A stretch of 64,000 nt of DNA from assembly GCA_027257055.1 (NCBI GenBank), contig JAPVLO010000153.1, positions 930,001 to 994,000 of the forward strand, given 5' to 3'. The notes beneath the pieces were generated by a model. The model ran no database searches. It was not told the DNA's origin and saw only the letters and a program-made list of their open reading frames with translations. Shown here in pieces: positions 44,853-57,859 of the stretch (the stretch's first letter is position 1; every line of letters starts with the position of its first letter). The translations under genes and the position numbers were made by a program. This stretch comes from Cephalopachus bancanus. Its lineage: Eukaryota > Chordata > Mammalia > Primates > Tarsiidae.

Positions 44853-45924
44853 GTGAAACTATAAGGCAGTTAAAATTAGAGATCTTACTGAATCCTACAG
44901 GGACCTCTGGAGCTGGGATGGCCCTTCAGAATTGTCTCAGTCGAGGTCTTTGCAAATCTGCTACAGTGAGTCATTGAAACCTAGTGGAAAAAGACATAAA
45001 TTGAGCAGAGCAGCTGCCTTCAGCAAGTCTGAGAGGGACTCAGCCTCACGTGAACTGTCAGGATCCAACAACTCCAGCAGCTAGGGAGATAAGTGTCACA
45101 GTCTGGATCTACATTGACCAACCAGGATTCCAAAGCTTGATCAAATGCTTTGCATGTATATTATCTAATAAGAAATTGGTCTAGGATTTGATCCTAATAT
45201 GTAAAGTTCATTGCATTGTTGTGAAGGTTAAATAAAATGAAACATGTAAAATGTTCAACATATGTGAAGTGCAAATTAAGCTGTAACTATAATTATTTTG
45301 TTCTCATATGCAATTTCTTAGGCATGATTAATTAAAATAAAACAAAGCCAAGCAGCTTTATACTATACTTTTCAGGTTATCTAAACACTTTCTTTGGTTG
45401 CTTAGTAATGAAGGGCAAGGAAACAGAGGTACCAGTGTAACCAAATCCCTAATTCATATGACTGGAATTTCAACCCCAAGAAGTCTTTCAATAGTAGACA
45501 TTGTCTTAATTATGAAAATTAAAATAAACATTCCATATCTGATCTTGCATTCATATTGAAATAGGTATGTTTCCAGATATCAAGGCTACACTTCTCTTTT
45601 GCAGTGTTAACTTATATTTGGGCTCCATTTTCACAGGATAAGTTTTTTGCTTATTATTAAGCAAATTTAGTCTTCAATTTTTAATCTTGAAACAATAAAA
45701 TGTACCAGGATAATGTGTTATCTTAATTATCTTAGGTTAATGGGGGAGAAAAACAGAGGCAACCTTCATGTGCTAATGGATATTTGACAAATAAAATGAC
45801 AAATATGAAAACAGTGCTTTCAAAGTATTTTAAATCAAGTTGAGTATAACTGAACAAAAGAGAATTGAGTAACGAGAGGACACACAGAAGTTTAAGTTTA
45901 GCAAGTTTTAATCAAAAGGACTGA
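44853..45924. other. Unassigned DNA
   Basis: 45170-45290 has a faint MIR-like end. Otherwise nothing recognised. Confidence 0.35.
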
Positions 45925-46075
45925 ACCTATCGGGCACAATGTGTACAGGTGGGGGTGCTGAGTACACTTAAAGCCCAGACTTCTTCACCACTACACAATG
46001 CAACATGTAACCAAAAACTATTTGTACCCTCTAAAGCTATTGAAATAAAGAAAAAAATAAAATGTAAAAAATAAT
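45925..46075 (+). mobile_element. Short older L1 3' end
   Basis: Contains GCTGAGTACACTTAAAGCCC, CCACTACACAATGCAACATG and AACTATTTGTACCCTC, the primate L1 3' UTR tail, followed by an A-rich end. Confidence 0.75.
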
Positions 46076-46784
46076 TTTAAAAGGACTGACATTATAGTAA
46101 TGAATCTATGCATAAATTGAGAACAGATCCTAGCTTTATAGGTAACAGTTTGCAATAATTAATTAGCAGTAAGTATAGTAGTAAAAACATAAAACAATAT
46201 TCTGTTAACAGATTGTTAAACCTTTGTCAGTATTATCATATGGAACACAATATTAAATTGATTGACTCATTGAAATAATGCTAGAGTGGTTTTAAAACAG
46301 TTTACTGTGTAAGAAAAGGTATCAACTGTGTTAGTCACAGTGATTCAGAAGATAGTCCATTATAAGCAAATTTTAAGAAATCAAGTTAATTACAAATAAA
46401 ATATTAAATATTTAAGCACACTATTACACCATTAAGCACACCAACTAAACTTTACCAATTAATTAAAACATCATTTATCACATCAAATTAATTTGAATGT
46501 TACTAATTTTAGAGTTTCCTTTGCCATATTTGGAGTATTTTATTGAAGATTTTTAGTAAAACTAATTTTAAAGTTAACCATATATAGAATATGACTATGT
46601 ATTGTATCATAAGGAACTCACATAGAAATGCCCAAATTTGTCAAACTTTTTATTAAAGTATGACATATTCTAAATTTACTTTGATTTTAAAGCAGCATAT
46701 GAGCTATAATCATTATATACATCAAAAAATTTAATAAATATTTTAGCATTATTACAATAAAAATAATTCAAGTCAAAACTAAAA
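46076..46784. other. Unassigned very AT-rich DNA
   Basis: No feature seen. Confidence 0.4.
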
Positions 46785-47335
46785 CTCTAAATATCAACCT
46801 CCCATATGACCCCGCAATCCCCCTACTGGAAATATATACTGAAGATCTCAAATCACTCTATAAAAAAGATACCTGCACACATATGTTTATTGCAGCATTG
46901 TTCACAATAGCAAGAACCTGGAAGCAGCCATGCTGCCCATCAAAAGAGGACTGGATTAAAAAAATGTGGTACGTGTACACGATGGAATACTATGCTGCCA
47001 TAAAAAAGAACAAAATAATGAATTTCGCAGCAACCTGGATGGAACTAGAGTCTATAATACTGAGTGACCTCTCACAGAAACAAACATCCGAGTATCACAT
47101 GTTCTCATTCATATAATGGACCTTGAACATCCAATGTAATACTATAAGAAAATGACTGATGGTACTGGGAAACTATGGGCGGGAGGGAGATGGGATTAGC
47201 AGTAGTAAATATCTATCTGGGGACGGGGAAACACCTCTTATCAACAGGGTGCCTGAATGAAACGTAATTGTATACCTAACCCTTAACTGTATCCCACAAC
47301 ATCATAATAAAAAATATTGGTAAAATAAAAAAATA
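46785..47335 (+). mobile_element. 5'-truncated young L1 3' end
   Basis: ORF2 tail frame open at 46883-47116 (FIAALFTIARTWKQP ... KKMWYVYTMEYYAAIKKNK), then a 3' UTR like that of the full-length L1, and an A-rich tail. A near-duplication TAAAACTCT / TAAAACCTCT flanks it. Confidence 0.88.
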
Positions 47336-47770
47336 AAACCTCTCAAGGATATTTTTCTTGAAAATTAGTCTCTACTTTACTGAATTTTTGGAAATTGAGT
47401 TGTGTTAATATTGCCAATATTGAAACATAAGTTAAACTAGTTTAGTGCTTGTTTATGCTTCTTTTCCTAACAAACTGCTGATAACCTCAAGAGCTCCACC
47501 AACTCTGTGAAGTTTTTCTGACATCCACACCACCACCATTAAAAACAATGAGTTAATCACTTTCTGTGCATATGGTCTTTAGAACCCGTCTCACATTCCA
47601 CTGTCACTTTTTTTACCTTCTGATCATACTCCCCAAGAGGAGAGCTCCTTTAGGACACAGTCTATAACTTACTCATCAGTGAAACCACATTTCCTGGTTC
47701 ATTCTCTGGCATATAGAAGACATTCAGAAAATGTATAGTAAATATATAAACAAATTAATTAATTTTCTTT
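47336..47770. other. Unassigned DNA
   Basis: Possible L2-like remnant at 47590-47720; not certain. Confidence 0.3.
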
Positions 47771-48054
47771 CTTTCCCCTCCAAGTTGGAGTATCACTTCG
47801 TCACCCAGGCTGGAATGAAGTAGCAGGCTCACAACCACGCCAGCGTCAACCAGCTGGGCTCCAGCAATCCTTCCACCTCAGCCTTCCAAGTAGCTTGAAC
47901 TATAGGCATGTGCTACCACACCCCTGTGCTTTATTGTAGAGATGAGGTCTCACCAAGTTGCCCAGGCTGGTCTCGAACCCGTGGACTCAGGCAATACTCT
48001 CACCTCGGCCTCCCAAATTGCTGGGATTACAGACTTGAGCCACCACTCCCGGTC
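47771..48054 (-). mobile_element. Older Alu-type dimeric SINE
   Basis: Reverse orientation, both arms, moderately diverged. It ends near CACCACTCCCGGTC. Confidence 0.85.
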
Positions 48055-48879
48055 TATTAATTTCTTAATTAACGTATGAAAAGACAAGCAATTACTCTTA
48101 CCAGACCCGAGACTCGATATCTGTAACACACAATCACTGAGAAACATCAGTGCTACAGGACTAGAAAGTAATGTGCAGAAACCAGCCTAGGCCTGGTCAC
48201 CTGGAGAAAATTAGTCCACCCGTTCATGTTCCCCAAACCTGTCATGCTGAAGAAAGAGCCAGTTCAAGATTGCCACTGGGTTTTGAGGAGAGTAATTGCT
48301 GATGAGACATTTGCTTAGAGATTGTAAGAAAAGCAGCAAAAGAGACATGGCCCCCTCACAAGTGGTCTATAAATTCTCTTGGAATCCAAGAGCATAGACT
48401 GTTATGCTTTGGTAACAGAACTACCAAATCCCAGCAGATTAAAACAAAAGTTTGTTTCTTTTCTTATGAACATCTACCAGCTGGTAGTTTTGCTCTGCAT
48501 CATACATTCACTCAGCTCTCAAACTAATGAAGGGGTTCCTTTCTGGAATATGCTGTTCACCCTGGCAGAGAGCAAGAGAGATCTGGAGACTCAGCCAACA
48601 GCAACTAAATGCTTCAGCTCAAAAATGACATATGTCATTTCCACATAAAACGTTTTCCAAAACTAGCCAGTGTTCCCACCCAACCACAAGGTGGCAGGCA
48701 CTGACATCCTACCCTGTGCCCCAGGAGGTGGAGAACCAGCACAAACCCACACCCACAGATAACCCTCTCTGGGAAGTAGGCCTTGAGGGAAGCACAAGAA
48801 TCTTATCAAGGGTATTATCTAATTTATGTATTTATCTTGTTGTAGTAAGAACATTTGACATGAGATCTACCCTCTTAGC
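48055..48879. other. Unassigned DNA
   Basis: 48370-48780 looks like an old mammalian repeat that I cannot name. The frames at 48379-48648 and 48632-48889 resemble no known protein. Confidence 0.3.
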
Positions 48880-49700
48880 AAATCTTTAAGTGTACAATGC
48901 ATTATTGTTTACTATAGGTACAATGTTGCACAGTGGATATCTTGAGTGTACTTATCTTGGCTAACTGATACCAAATTCCTTTACACAATGTCCTATGTTC
49001 ATTGCAGCACTGTTCACAATAATCATGAGATGAAAACAGCCTGACTGTCCATCAACAAATGAATGGATAAAGAAAATGTGGTATATAAACACACTGGAAT
49101 ATTCTTCAACCTTTAAAAAGCAATTCTATAATATATAACAGTGTGAATGAATCTTGAGGACACTGTGTTGAGTAAAATAAATCAGTCACACAAAGACAAA
49201 TGCTGTATTATTATGCGTATAGGAGTTTCTAAAGCAGTTAAACTCAAAGAAGCAGAGAAAAGAATGGTGGTTGCCAGGAGATATGGAAAGGGGGAAATGA
49301 GGGATTATCTTTCTTTAATTAGAGAGGATTAAAAACTTTCTTTTATATCTCTCTTGTTAATTTATTAGTCTAGTGTTTGCTTTTAAAGAGGTGAAATAGC
49401 CTCTGAGTATAGCCTATATGTAGAACAAAAGAATACGGGCACAAAAATGACATACTGCATGATAACATTCATAAAGTTTAAAAGAAAGTAAGCTTATTGG
49501 ATGGTAATAGAACACAAAGGGAGTGGCTAAATCAGGGAGTAGAAAGATTGTCTTGTAAGGAGGTAAAAAAGTCTATCTTATTATCTTAGTGGTGGTTACA
49601 TGAACATATATATCCAAAAATTGATCAACTGTACCCTTTAAACTGAACCTTTAAATATGTTATACCTTTAAAAAAAGTTTTTAAATTTGTCACGTGTAGA
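48880..49700 (+). mobile_element. Old L1 (L1M-type) 3' end
   Basis: ACTGTTCACAATAATCATGA, ACAAATGAATGGATAAAGAA and GTGGTATATAAACACACTGG are the ORF2 tail; the 3' UTR follows (AAAGAATGGTGGTTGCCAGG). Confidence 0.8.
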
Positions 49701-50829
49701 ATGTGGGAGAGCTTGAAAGAAATAAAAGATTACTGTGAATCTCTCTTACCTAACACTTTGTTTAAAAGAAAAAACTGAATCTGTAGCTCAAATAAGAAAA
49801 CTATTCACCCAAAATTCAGGAGAAGGTAACAATTGGAACATATGGTATATTTCCATAAATTCTTTAAGCAAGCTTTTTCATAAGTGATTTCAGATCATCT
49901 TCAATATAAAGCTACATCTAACTGATACAATTAGTCAACTTAAAAGATACTCTAATAGTAGTAGAAAAGTAATGCTTCCTGGAATAGGCTAATGGAAAAA
50001 GCCAGCTTGTCAGGAACCCTGTCAATAGACATGAATTTTAAACAAAACTATTGATTCACAGCAGTACTAAAAAGTACATGTCGAGGGGACATAAAGTTCT
50101 TTTTTTATTAATGAGTGGAAAATATCCTTAATAATTCTTCTTTATTATGAAATATTTATTGCATACAACACTATTTAATGAGGCTCTTGAAAATCCAGCA
50201 TTTCATCCTGAGTGATTTTTGTAATTACTTAAGAAAATGAGAACCATGTTTGGAGAGTCATTTTATAAAGAAATGTGTATTGTTTTAGAATTAAATGTAT
50301 TGTTCATATGGAAAAAAGTCTAGTCATTTTGAAACAGTAAATAAAACTAGCTAGTTTCTTCAAATTGTTTCATAGTTTACAAACAATGATTCATCATAAT
50401 GGTTCTCAAATGTTTTCAGATGGTAGAGACATCATGGGACTTTTTTCAGATCTACCACAATCTTTGCACAGAATGCTGAAATCTGGATATTTAATTCCTT
50501 TATACAAACAAGAAACTATCTTCTTAGCAAAAAAAACCACAAGAAGCACCAACACTGCAGTATATCTATGAGCAATAGAAAGTCACAATCATTAGTACAC
50601 ACCTTTTGAGAAGAAAAATGAATTAGCAAATCAAATATAATGAACTGTTTTCAAATTGTCCTATAAATATTCATTTGTTACTTTTAACTTAATAGTTAAT
50701 AATATACAAATAATACATTGATAATTATTTATAATTTAATAAATTCAAAGGTTATTCAATAGCTAAAAGTTCACTAGTAAACAAGAAACAGATGTCAACA
50801 TAGCTTTTAATAAATTTTTTTAAAATAAA
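49701..50829. other. Unassigned AT-rich DNA
   Basis: No recognisable gene or repeat. The 68-codon frame at 50365-50571 resembles nothing known. Confidence 0.4.
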
Positions 50830-51835
50830 TAAAATACAATTTTAGGAACAATTAAAAAAATGCCCAGTAACTACCAATTCTATCCTTGTGTTGAGGTAAT
50901 TAGTGTTAAGGGCCCACTTATGAGTGAGAACATCTTGTATTCAGTTCTTTGTTTCGATGACAGTTCACTTAGTATGATGGCCTCCAACTACATCCAAATT
51001 GCTGCAAAAGGCCATGATTTTGTTCTTTATGGCTGCATAATACTCCATTGTGCATACGTACCACATTTTCTTTATGCGGTTCATTTTAGATGGGCAAAAG
51101 AGCTGGTTCCATGATTTTGCTCTTGTGAATATTGTGGCAATATACATGCGTGTGCAGATGTCTTTTTTGTAGAGTGATTTATGTTCCTCTGGGTATCTTC
51201 CAAGGACAGGAATTGCTGGATCATCTGGAAAGTCAGTTTTTAGTTCCTTGAGAAATCACTACACTGCTTTCCATAGAGATTGAACTGGCTTACATTACCA
51301 CTAACAGTATTAGATCATTCCTTTTTCTCCACAGTCGTGGCAACACCTGTTTTGTTTGTTTGTTTGGTTGGTTTTTATAAGATAGACATCTTTACCAGAG
51401 TTATGTGGTATGTCATTGTAGTTTTGAGTCTCATTTCCCTGGTAATTAATAAGGTTTAGCATTTTTTAACGTGTCTGTTGGCTACTTCTATGTCATTATT
51501 TGGTAGTGTCTGTTCATGTCTTGTGTCACTTTTTAATGGGACTTTTTTTTCTTTCACTTCTTTTGAGTTTCTTGTAGATCCTGAATGTTAGGGCTTTATC
51601 AGATGCATAATTTGCAAATATTTTTTTCCCATTCTGTGGGTTGTCTCCTTACTCTCTTGATGGCTTCTTTTGCTGTGAAAAAGCTTTTCAGTTTGATGTG
51701 GTCCTACCTGTCTATCTTAGCCTTTATAGTATTTGTTTTGGGTAAGTTGTTCATAAATTTATTGCCTACTTTGATCTTGAGAAGTGTGTTTACTTCATTT
51801 TCTTCTAGGATTCTCATAATTTGAGGATTGCATTC
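50830..51835 (-). mobile_element. L1 3' part, minus strand
   Basis: Reverse of the ORF2 C-terminal third (frame 50965-51147: KSWNQLFCPSKMNRIKKMWY). It meets a plus-strand L1 of the same kind at about 51836. Confidence 0.82.
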
Positions 51836-54200
51836 ACAAGACCATAAATGTAATTCAGCAAATTAACAGCTATAAAACCAAGAACCTTATGATTATCTCA
51901 TTAGATACAGAAAAGGTATTCAAAAAAATCCAGCATCCTTTCTTGATGAAAACCCTCTAATACCTAGGAAAAGAAAGAACATTCTTCAAAACAATAAGAG
52001 CATCTATGATATACCTTCAGCCAACATTTTGCTCAATAGACAGAAACCGGAAGCATTCACCATAGGAGCTGGAACAAGACAAAGATTTCCACTTTCACCC
52101 CTCTTATTCAACATAGTGGTGGAAGTCCTAGCCAGAGCAATCAGGCAAGAGAAAAAAATCAGGGATATTCAAACAGGAAAAGAGGAAGTTACGGTTATTC
52201 CTTTTCATGGAAAATATGATTCTGTAGCTAGGAAACCCTAGAGAATCTGTCAAAATCCTCCTTGCACTAATAAGCTTTGGTAAAGTCTCACATTACAAAA
52301 TCAAAATGTAAAAGACAGTTGCATTTCCATACACCCACAACAAGGAGACAGAGAACCAAATACAAAATATAATCCCATTCACAATAGACACACACAGAGA
52401 AAAATGAAAAACTTTAGCATCCACCTAACCAGAGAAGTAAGAGACTTTTACAACAAGAACTACAAAATGCTGCTCAAAGAAAGCAAGGATGATGCAAACA
52501 AAGCGAAAAACATCCCATTCTCATGTATTGGAATATTCAATATTGTCAAGATGTCCAGCCTACCCAAAGCAAACTACAGATTCATTGCAATAACCATCAA
52601 ATTACCAACATCATTTTTCACCTGGAGATGACAATACAGGAATTCATATGGAAACAAAAAAGAGCCCAAATAGCCAAAACAACCCTCAGAATAAAGCGAG
52701 AGGTATTACACTTCCAGACTTTAAGCTTTATTACAAGGTTACAGTAACCAAGATAGCGTGGTACTGATACCATGATAAGGACATGATACCTATATTGATG
52801 CCTATTGATAGGGACATAGAACAGTGGAACAGAAAAAAGATTCTGGAAGTAAAAACATCGTTTCTCAACCAACTCATCTTTGACAAACCAACAAAAATAA
52901 TCATTGGAAAAAGGAGACTATATTTGGCAAACGGTGCTGAGAAAACAGGCTAACCACATGCAGAACAAAACTGTACCCTACCTATCACCATACACAAAAA
53001 TCAATTCAAAATGGATTAATGACTTAAATGTAAAACCTCAAACTATAAGAGTCGTAGAAGAAAAGGTAGGGAATACCCTTCTGGACATTGAAGTTTGCAA
53101 TGAATTCATAACTAAGTCCCCCAAAGCAAATGCAACAAAAGCTAAAATAGACAGGTGGGACCTTATCACAATGAAAAGCTTTTGCACAGCAAAAGAAACC
53201 ACCAAGAGAAAAAAGAGACAGCACATGGAATGGGGGTGGGGGTGGGAAATGCACTCTATGCCTCTGACAAAGGCCTAGCATCCAAGATCTACAAGAAACT
53301 CAAACAAACTGAAAGGGAACAAAGCAAAACAAAACAAACAGTTCCACTAAAAAGTGGGACAAAGGACATGAACAAACACTTCTCTAAGGATGACATACAA
53401 GCAGCCAAGACACATGAAAAAATGCTAAGCATCACTAATCATCAGAGAAATGCAAACCAAACCTATAATGAGATACCACCTAACTCTGGTAAAGATAGCT
53501 ATCATCAACAAGCTAAAAACAAAACAAAACAAAAAAACAGGTGCTGACATAACTGCAGAGAAAAGTGGCTGCTGCTACACTCTTGGTAGGAATGTAAACT
53601 AGTACAACCTCTATGGAATACAGTGTGATAATTTCTCAGAGAACTAAAACTTGAAATTCTATATGATACAGCAATCCGTCTCTTGGGAATATACCCAGAG
53701 AAACATAAATTGCCTACACACACATGTTTATTTCCACACTATACATAATACATGGCCCGAACCCAGATGCCCATCAAAAATGACCTGGATAAGGAAATAT
53801 GGTACATATACATGATGGAATATTATGCAGTCATAAAAAATAACAAAATCCTGACCTTCACAGCAACTTGGATGCAGTTGGACACCATCATACTAAGTGA
53901 ACAATCACAAAAACAAAGAACTGAACACTGCACGCTCTCACTCCTTAGTGGACCCTGAACTCTAGTCACATTAGCACAAGGGTGGGATAGGCAGTCATGA
54001 GACATTGGTAGGAGAGGGAAAAAAGGAGAAAGGTGGGGCCCACATGACAACACAATGGGTACTTTGTCCACTACCAGGGAAAAAGAGAGCCAGCTGGAAG
54101 CCCAAACATCACCTGCATGCAGCCTACTTATGTGGCAAACCCTCACTTATACCTCACAACTCTAAAGTAAAAATTAAAAACTACTACCTAATAGTGACTC
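51836..54200 (+). mobile_element. L1 ORF2 reverse-transcriptase region to 3' end, plus strand
   Basis: Frames at 52029-52241 ([20 protein letters not shown]), 52404-52631, 52904-53278 and 53752-53958 follow ORF2 order. The catalytic FADD region near 52200 is decayed (FHGK). The 3' UTR runs to about 54200. The 3' UTR differs from that of the 30.5-kb L1, so it is an older subfamily. Confidence 0.85.
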
Positions 54201-55589
54201 ATAATCTAAAACAAAGGAATCTTTAAAATCAAAAACTATCAATAATCTGTTATATCAGAAACAAATACATATATTTATCTCTTCTGGAAATCCACTATAT
54301 TTTTCATACTAATAAATGTTTCACCAAGGAAGTCACTGCTCCAAATACATTGGTTGTCCACATGTATCTGTGTCATACCACGATGCTAATTAATTTCACT
54401 TAACCATGTGAAACTATCTGAAAAACTGTCTTAGCTATGGTACTGGAAGCTGATGCCTGGATAAAAACACTAAAATATATTTGAATGCTTTAAAAAAAGA
54501 GATTGGATGATTTATCAAAGATGAAATTTGAAAATATATAGTGGTTTTCTAAAATTTTAACATGAAAAAGAGGGAGTCCATTCTATTGGTGGGAATTGGA
54601 GCTTTAGAAACTGAATGATGAGAAGGAAAGTATTTTTCAAAGCATCCTTCAATTATCTGCATAAATGAGTGATGGCCACAGTTGAACATGAAGGAAGTTG
54701 TAAGCTTTCACATGACATAATTCCTGAGATTCAGAGCAAGTTTGACAGAACTTGCTGATCACTGCTGCTTCTCCAACCTAAGCTCATTGGCGTGTCCCTT
54801 TTGCATGTAATATATTGTAAGAGATATTTTATGTTTTGCCTTGTTGCTGTTTCTTTTTGTTTCCGTCTTCTGCTGTATGATCCTTATATTTACTGATATC
54901 ATTTAGCTCTAGAAATTTTTAAACTACATATGCTGCTTAATGTGTAAGTCTTACAATCAAACCATTGCCTCTAATTACTAATGTCAAGAATGAAACAGCA
55001 AGTATTTCCTTTTCAGTGAAAAAAATTAAGATAATTTGTATACTTGTACCTTTCTGAATACCCTTATCCCCTCTTTGGTGTTGTTTTGCTTTTTTATTAT
55101 AATATGAAATGTTTTTATTATAATTTGGGATTATGTTTATGAGTTTCATCACTTTAAAAAATTGTTTTATTTTGTAAACACACAACAGTTGTTTATGCTT
55201 TGTTTGTTTTAGTGGTTTCAGTGCTCAACATCAGCTTTTCCCTACAGTGACATACATTATAAATTTTTCTTTTGATGTACCTCTCATTTGAAGATGAACT
55301 CAAGTAATGCTTATTGTTAGAGAGGACTCATTCTTATTTTGCCCATACTCATCCTTGCCACTAACTCTAACCTCCAAATTAGAAATCATCAAAGTGGTAT
55401 GCCAGGACTTCCTAATTTCCTGTGATGGCTGCAACACTTCACTACCTTCTTAGAAAGCATAAGAGTTCTTTGGTGGCTCCTTTAATCTGATGTCATCTGT
55501 GCTATATGTACTAGAAATTTAATGATGTGAGATTCATGGTATGTCACTGCTGCTACTCCCTACTTATAGTTTTTATCAGGTTTGGGAGA
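54201..55589. other. Unassigned AT-rich DNA
   Basis: No gene, RNA or named repeat recognised. Confidence 0.4.
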
Positions 55590-55770
55590 AAGAACTGTTC
55601 GGAAGAAAGACTTGATTGCATCACTCCTTTTCTTCAGATATCTTAGCTAACTCCTTCCTTACAGAATAATATTCAAACTTTGCAGAAGATCCTTCATTAT
55701 CTGTCCCAAACCACCTTGATCTTGCACCTGAGCAAGTGCCTTAGTCACCTCACCCTTGTCCTTGCCTTGT
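55590..55770 (+). mobile_element. L2 LINE fragment
   Basis: Resembles L2 late sequence (TGATTGCATCACTCCTTTTC, then AATATTCAAACTTTGCAGAA, then CCACCTTGATCTTGCACCTG). Confidence 0.5.
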
Positions 55771-56086
55771 TCCCATGAATAGATAAAAACAGTAATAGTT
55801 TTCATCCTCAAGTTGGTTTAGTCAAAGTCCAAAATTTAAACCATCCCTTATTTTACTTATTTTTTTTAGAATTTTATTTATTACTAAAAGTCTAAATAAT
55901 AATTAACTCACAGCAAGTAAATATATCAATGGTGACCAGACTTGGAAACACAATATAAGTAAATACAAGAAAATTATCTATGAAATAGCTGACTTTATAT
56001 TGTGATAAATGTCAAAAGAAGTGAAGCCATTTACAATGCGAGTTAACAAACACCCCCCAAAAAAATTTCCTAGTGCTTTTGGCTAT
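55771..56086. other. Unassigned DNA
   Basis: No feature seen. Confidence 0.4.
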
Positions 56087-56094
56087 GAATATTA

Positions 56095-56195
56095 GCTGCT
56101 GCTGCTGCTGCTGCTGCTGCTCCTCCTCCTCCTCCTCCTCCTCCTCCTCCTCCTCCTCCTCTCCTCCTCTTCCTCCTCTTTTTTTCTTCTTCTTC
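56095..56195. repeat. Compound triplet repeat (GCT)9 (CCT)13 and CT-rich tract
   Basis: GCT units at 56095-56121, CCT units at 56122-56160, then interrupted CCT and TTC units to about 56195. It lies between the SINE body and its left duplication, where the SINE tail should be. Confidence 0.95.
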
Positions 56196-56476
56196 CTCGG
56201 AGTTTCAATTCATCACCCAGGCTGGAGTGCAGTGGCACACTCATGATCACCCAGCATCAACCTGCGGGGCTCTGGCAATCCTTCCACCTCAGCCTTCCAA
56301 GTAAGCCAGAACTACAGGTGTGCACTACCATGCCCGGCTAATCTTTTTTTAATTTATCATAGAGACAAGGTCTCGCCAAGTTGCCCGGGTTGGTCTTGAT
56401 TCCGTGGTCTCAGGCAATCCACTTGCCTTGGCTTCCCAAAGTACTGGGATTACAGGCTGAGCCACCGAGCCCAGCC
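56098..56476 (-). mobile_element. Alu-type SINE whose tail is a triplet repeat
   Basis: Both arms in reverse (56197-56476). Perfect duplications GAATATTAGCT at 56087-56097 and 56477-56487 enclose the SINE and the triplet repeat together. Confidence 0.88.
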
Positions 56477-56487
56477 GAATATTAGCT

Positions 56488-57399
56488 TCTTAAATGTTAA
56501 GAAACATGAGTAACTACCTAAATAAACCAAGAATATAATTCCCTGGCACTCATTGAGAGTCTCTCAGAAACTCTTTAGTCAGTCATGAATGTTTGATCAT
56601 GAATGTTTCACTATGTTGACCGCCATTAATTATTCTTAATTTTCCCCTAGAAATTGCTTATTGCAAATAGCCCTTGAGTTTCTATGACATGTATACATAG
56701 GATAATTTTTAAAACTAAATTAAATTTCTCATAACATATTACTATATTGAGTAAGGTCAGCTTTTCCAATCTATGGGAGGTTTTTTTCCAAATTACATTC
56801 AACCAGCTAGGAACATTAGGTCATAAATTGCTTTACAGCAAAGAGTGGATATGTTTATTTGGACTAATTAACTGGGATTAAAGGATAGGCCTGCAGTACC
56901 CTGAGGTACTTGCTGTCAATTTTTTAAAAATATACATAGCAATCTCACTACCTTCTGCTTTACAACCATAAAGAGCTGTTTCATTGAAGCAATCTATCGA
57001 CTCCATAAAATCAGGGAAAATAAATTAAGAAAATTTAGATAGCAATTTCCCTTTCGGATAAGAATAAATCAAGGTAATTTCCATGTTTTAGCTTATGTTA
57101 ATCATTTGAAATAGTTCTTGTTAGCAGTTAGCTGAATGCTTCCATCTGTAAGTAATCTAAACATTTGATACTCGGTGCAATAAAATGGCTGGATTTGCAC
57201 TTTTACACATCTTAGTCTTTTCCATTTAAAGTACTGGTTTTACAAATTATTAGCCACTTTTTACCAATAGATGAAATCAAGTTACTGCTAATTGTATGTG
57301 CACATTTATATCAGGCATAAGAAAAGTTGTTAGCATTCATTTCTAGTTATTTTAACACAGTAATTAGATGACAAATGTCTTTTTTCATCCCAGATCCGA
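56488..57399. other. Unassigned AT-rich DNA
   Basis: No recognisable gene or repeat. Confidence 0.4.
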
Positions 57400-57545
57400 G
57401 AATTCAAGAAAAATTAGGTGCCAGAGTCTAGTGCTTATCATAATCCCAAAAGACACAATCTCAAATGTTGAAATCCCAAAAGATCAAGTTCCTAAAGTCT
57501 AAATTGTCTAAAGTCTAAACTCCTGAAGAATTAACCTCCTGAATG
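57400..57545. repeat. Degenerate short repeat of AAATCCCAAAAG / TCTAAA-type units
   Basis: Several imperfect copies of ATCCCAAAAGA, AAAGTCTAAA and CTCCTGAA follow each other and continue after the SINE (57860-57880). Likely an old transposon; family not named. Confidence 0.4.
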
Positions 57546-57556
57546 TCAAAATTCTT

Positions 57557-57847
57557 TTTTTTTTTCTTTTTTGAGTTGGAGTCTTACTCTGTCGCCCAGG
57601 CTGGAGTGCAGTGGCACTTTCGGGTAACCCCAGTATTGACTTGCTGGGCTGCAGCAATCTGCCTCAGCCTTCCAAGTAGCAGGAACTTCAATCATGGGCT
57701 ACCACGCCCAGCTAATTTTTAATTTATTGTAGAGAGGAGGTCTCGTCAATTTGCCCAGGCTGGTCTTGAACCCATGAGCTCACACAATCCACTCGCCTCA
57801 GCCTCCCAAAGTGCTGAGATTATAGGCTGAGCCACCAAGCCTGGCCT
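57557..57847 (-). mobile_element. Alu-type dimeric SINE, diverged
   Basis: Reverse orientation. Duplications GTCAAAATTCTT (57545-57556) and GTCCAAATTCTT (57848-57859). Confidence 0.9.
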
Positions 57848-57859
57848 GTCCAAATTCTT

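Noticed and set aside
56095..56195. Triplet array as a coding polyglutamine or polyglutamate/proline tract
   Set aside because: It is the tail of a SINE with no surrounding gene.
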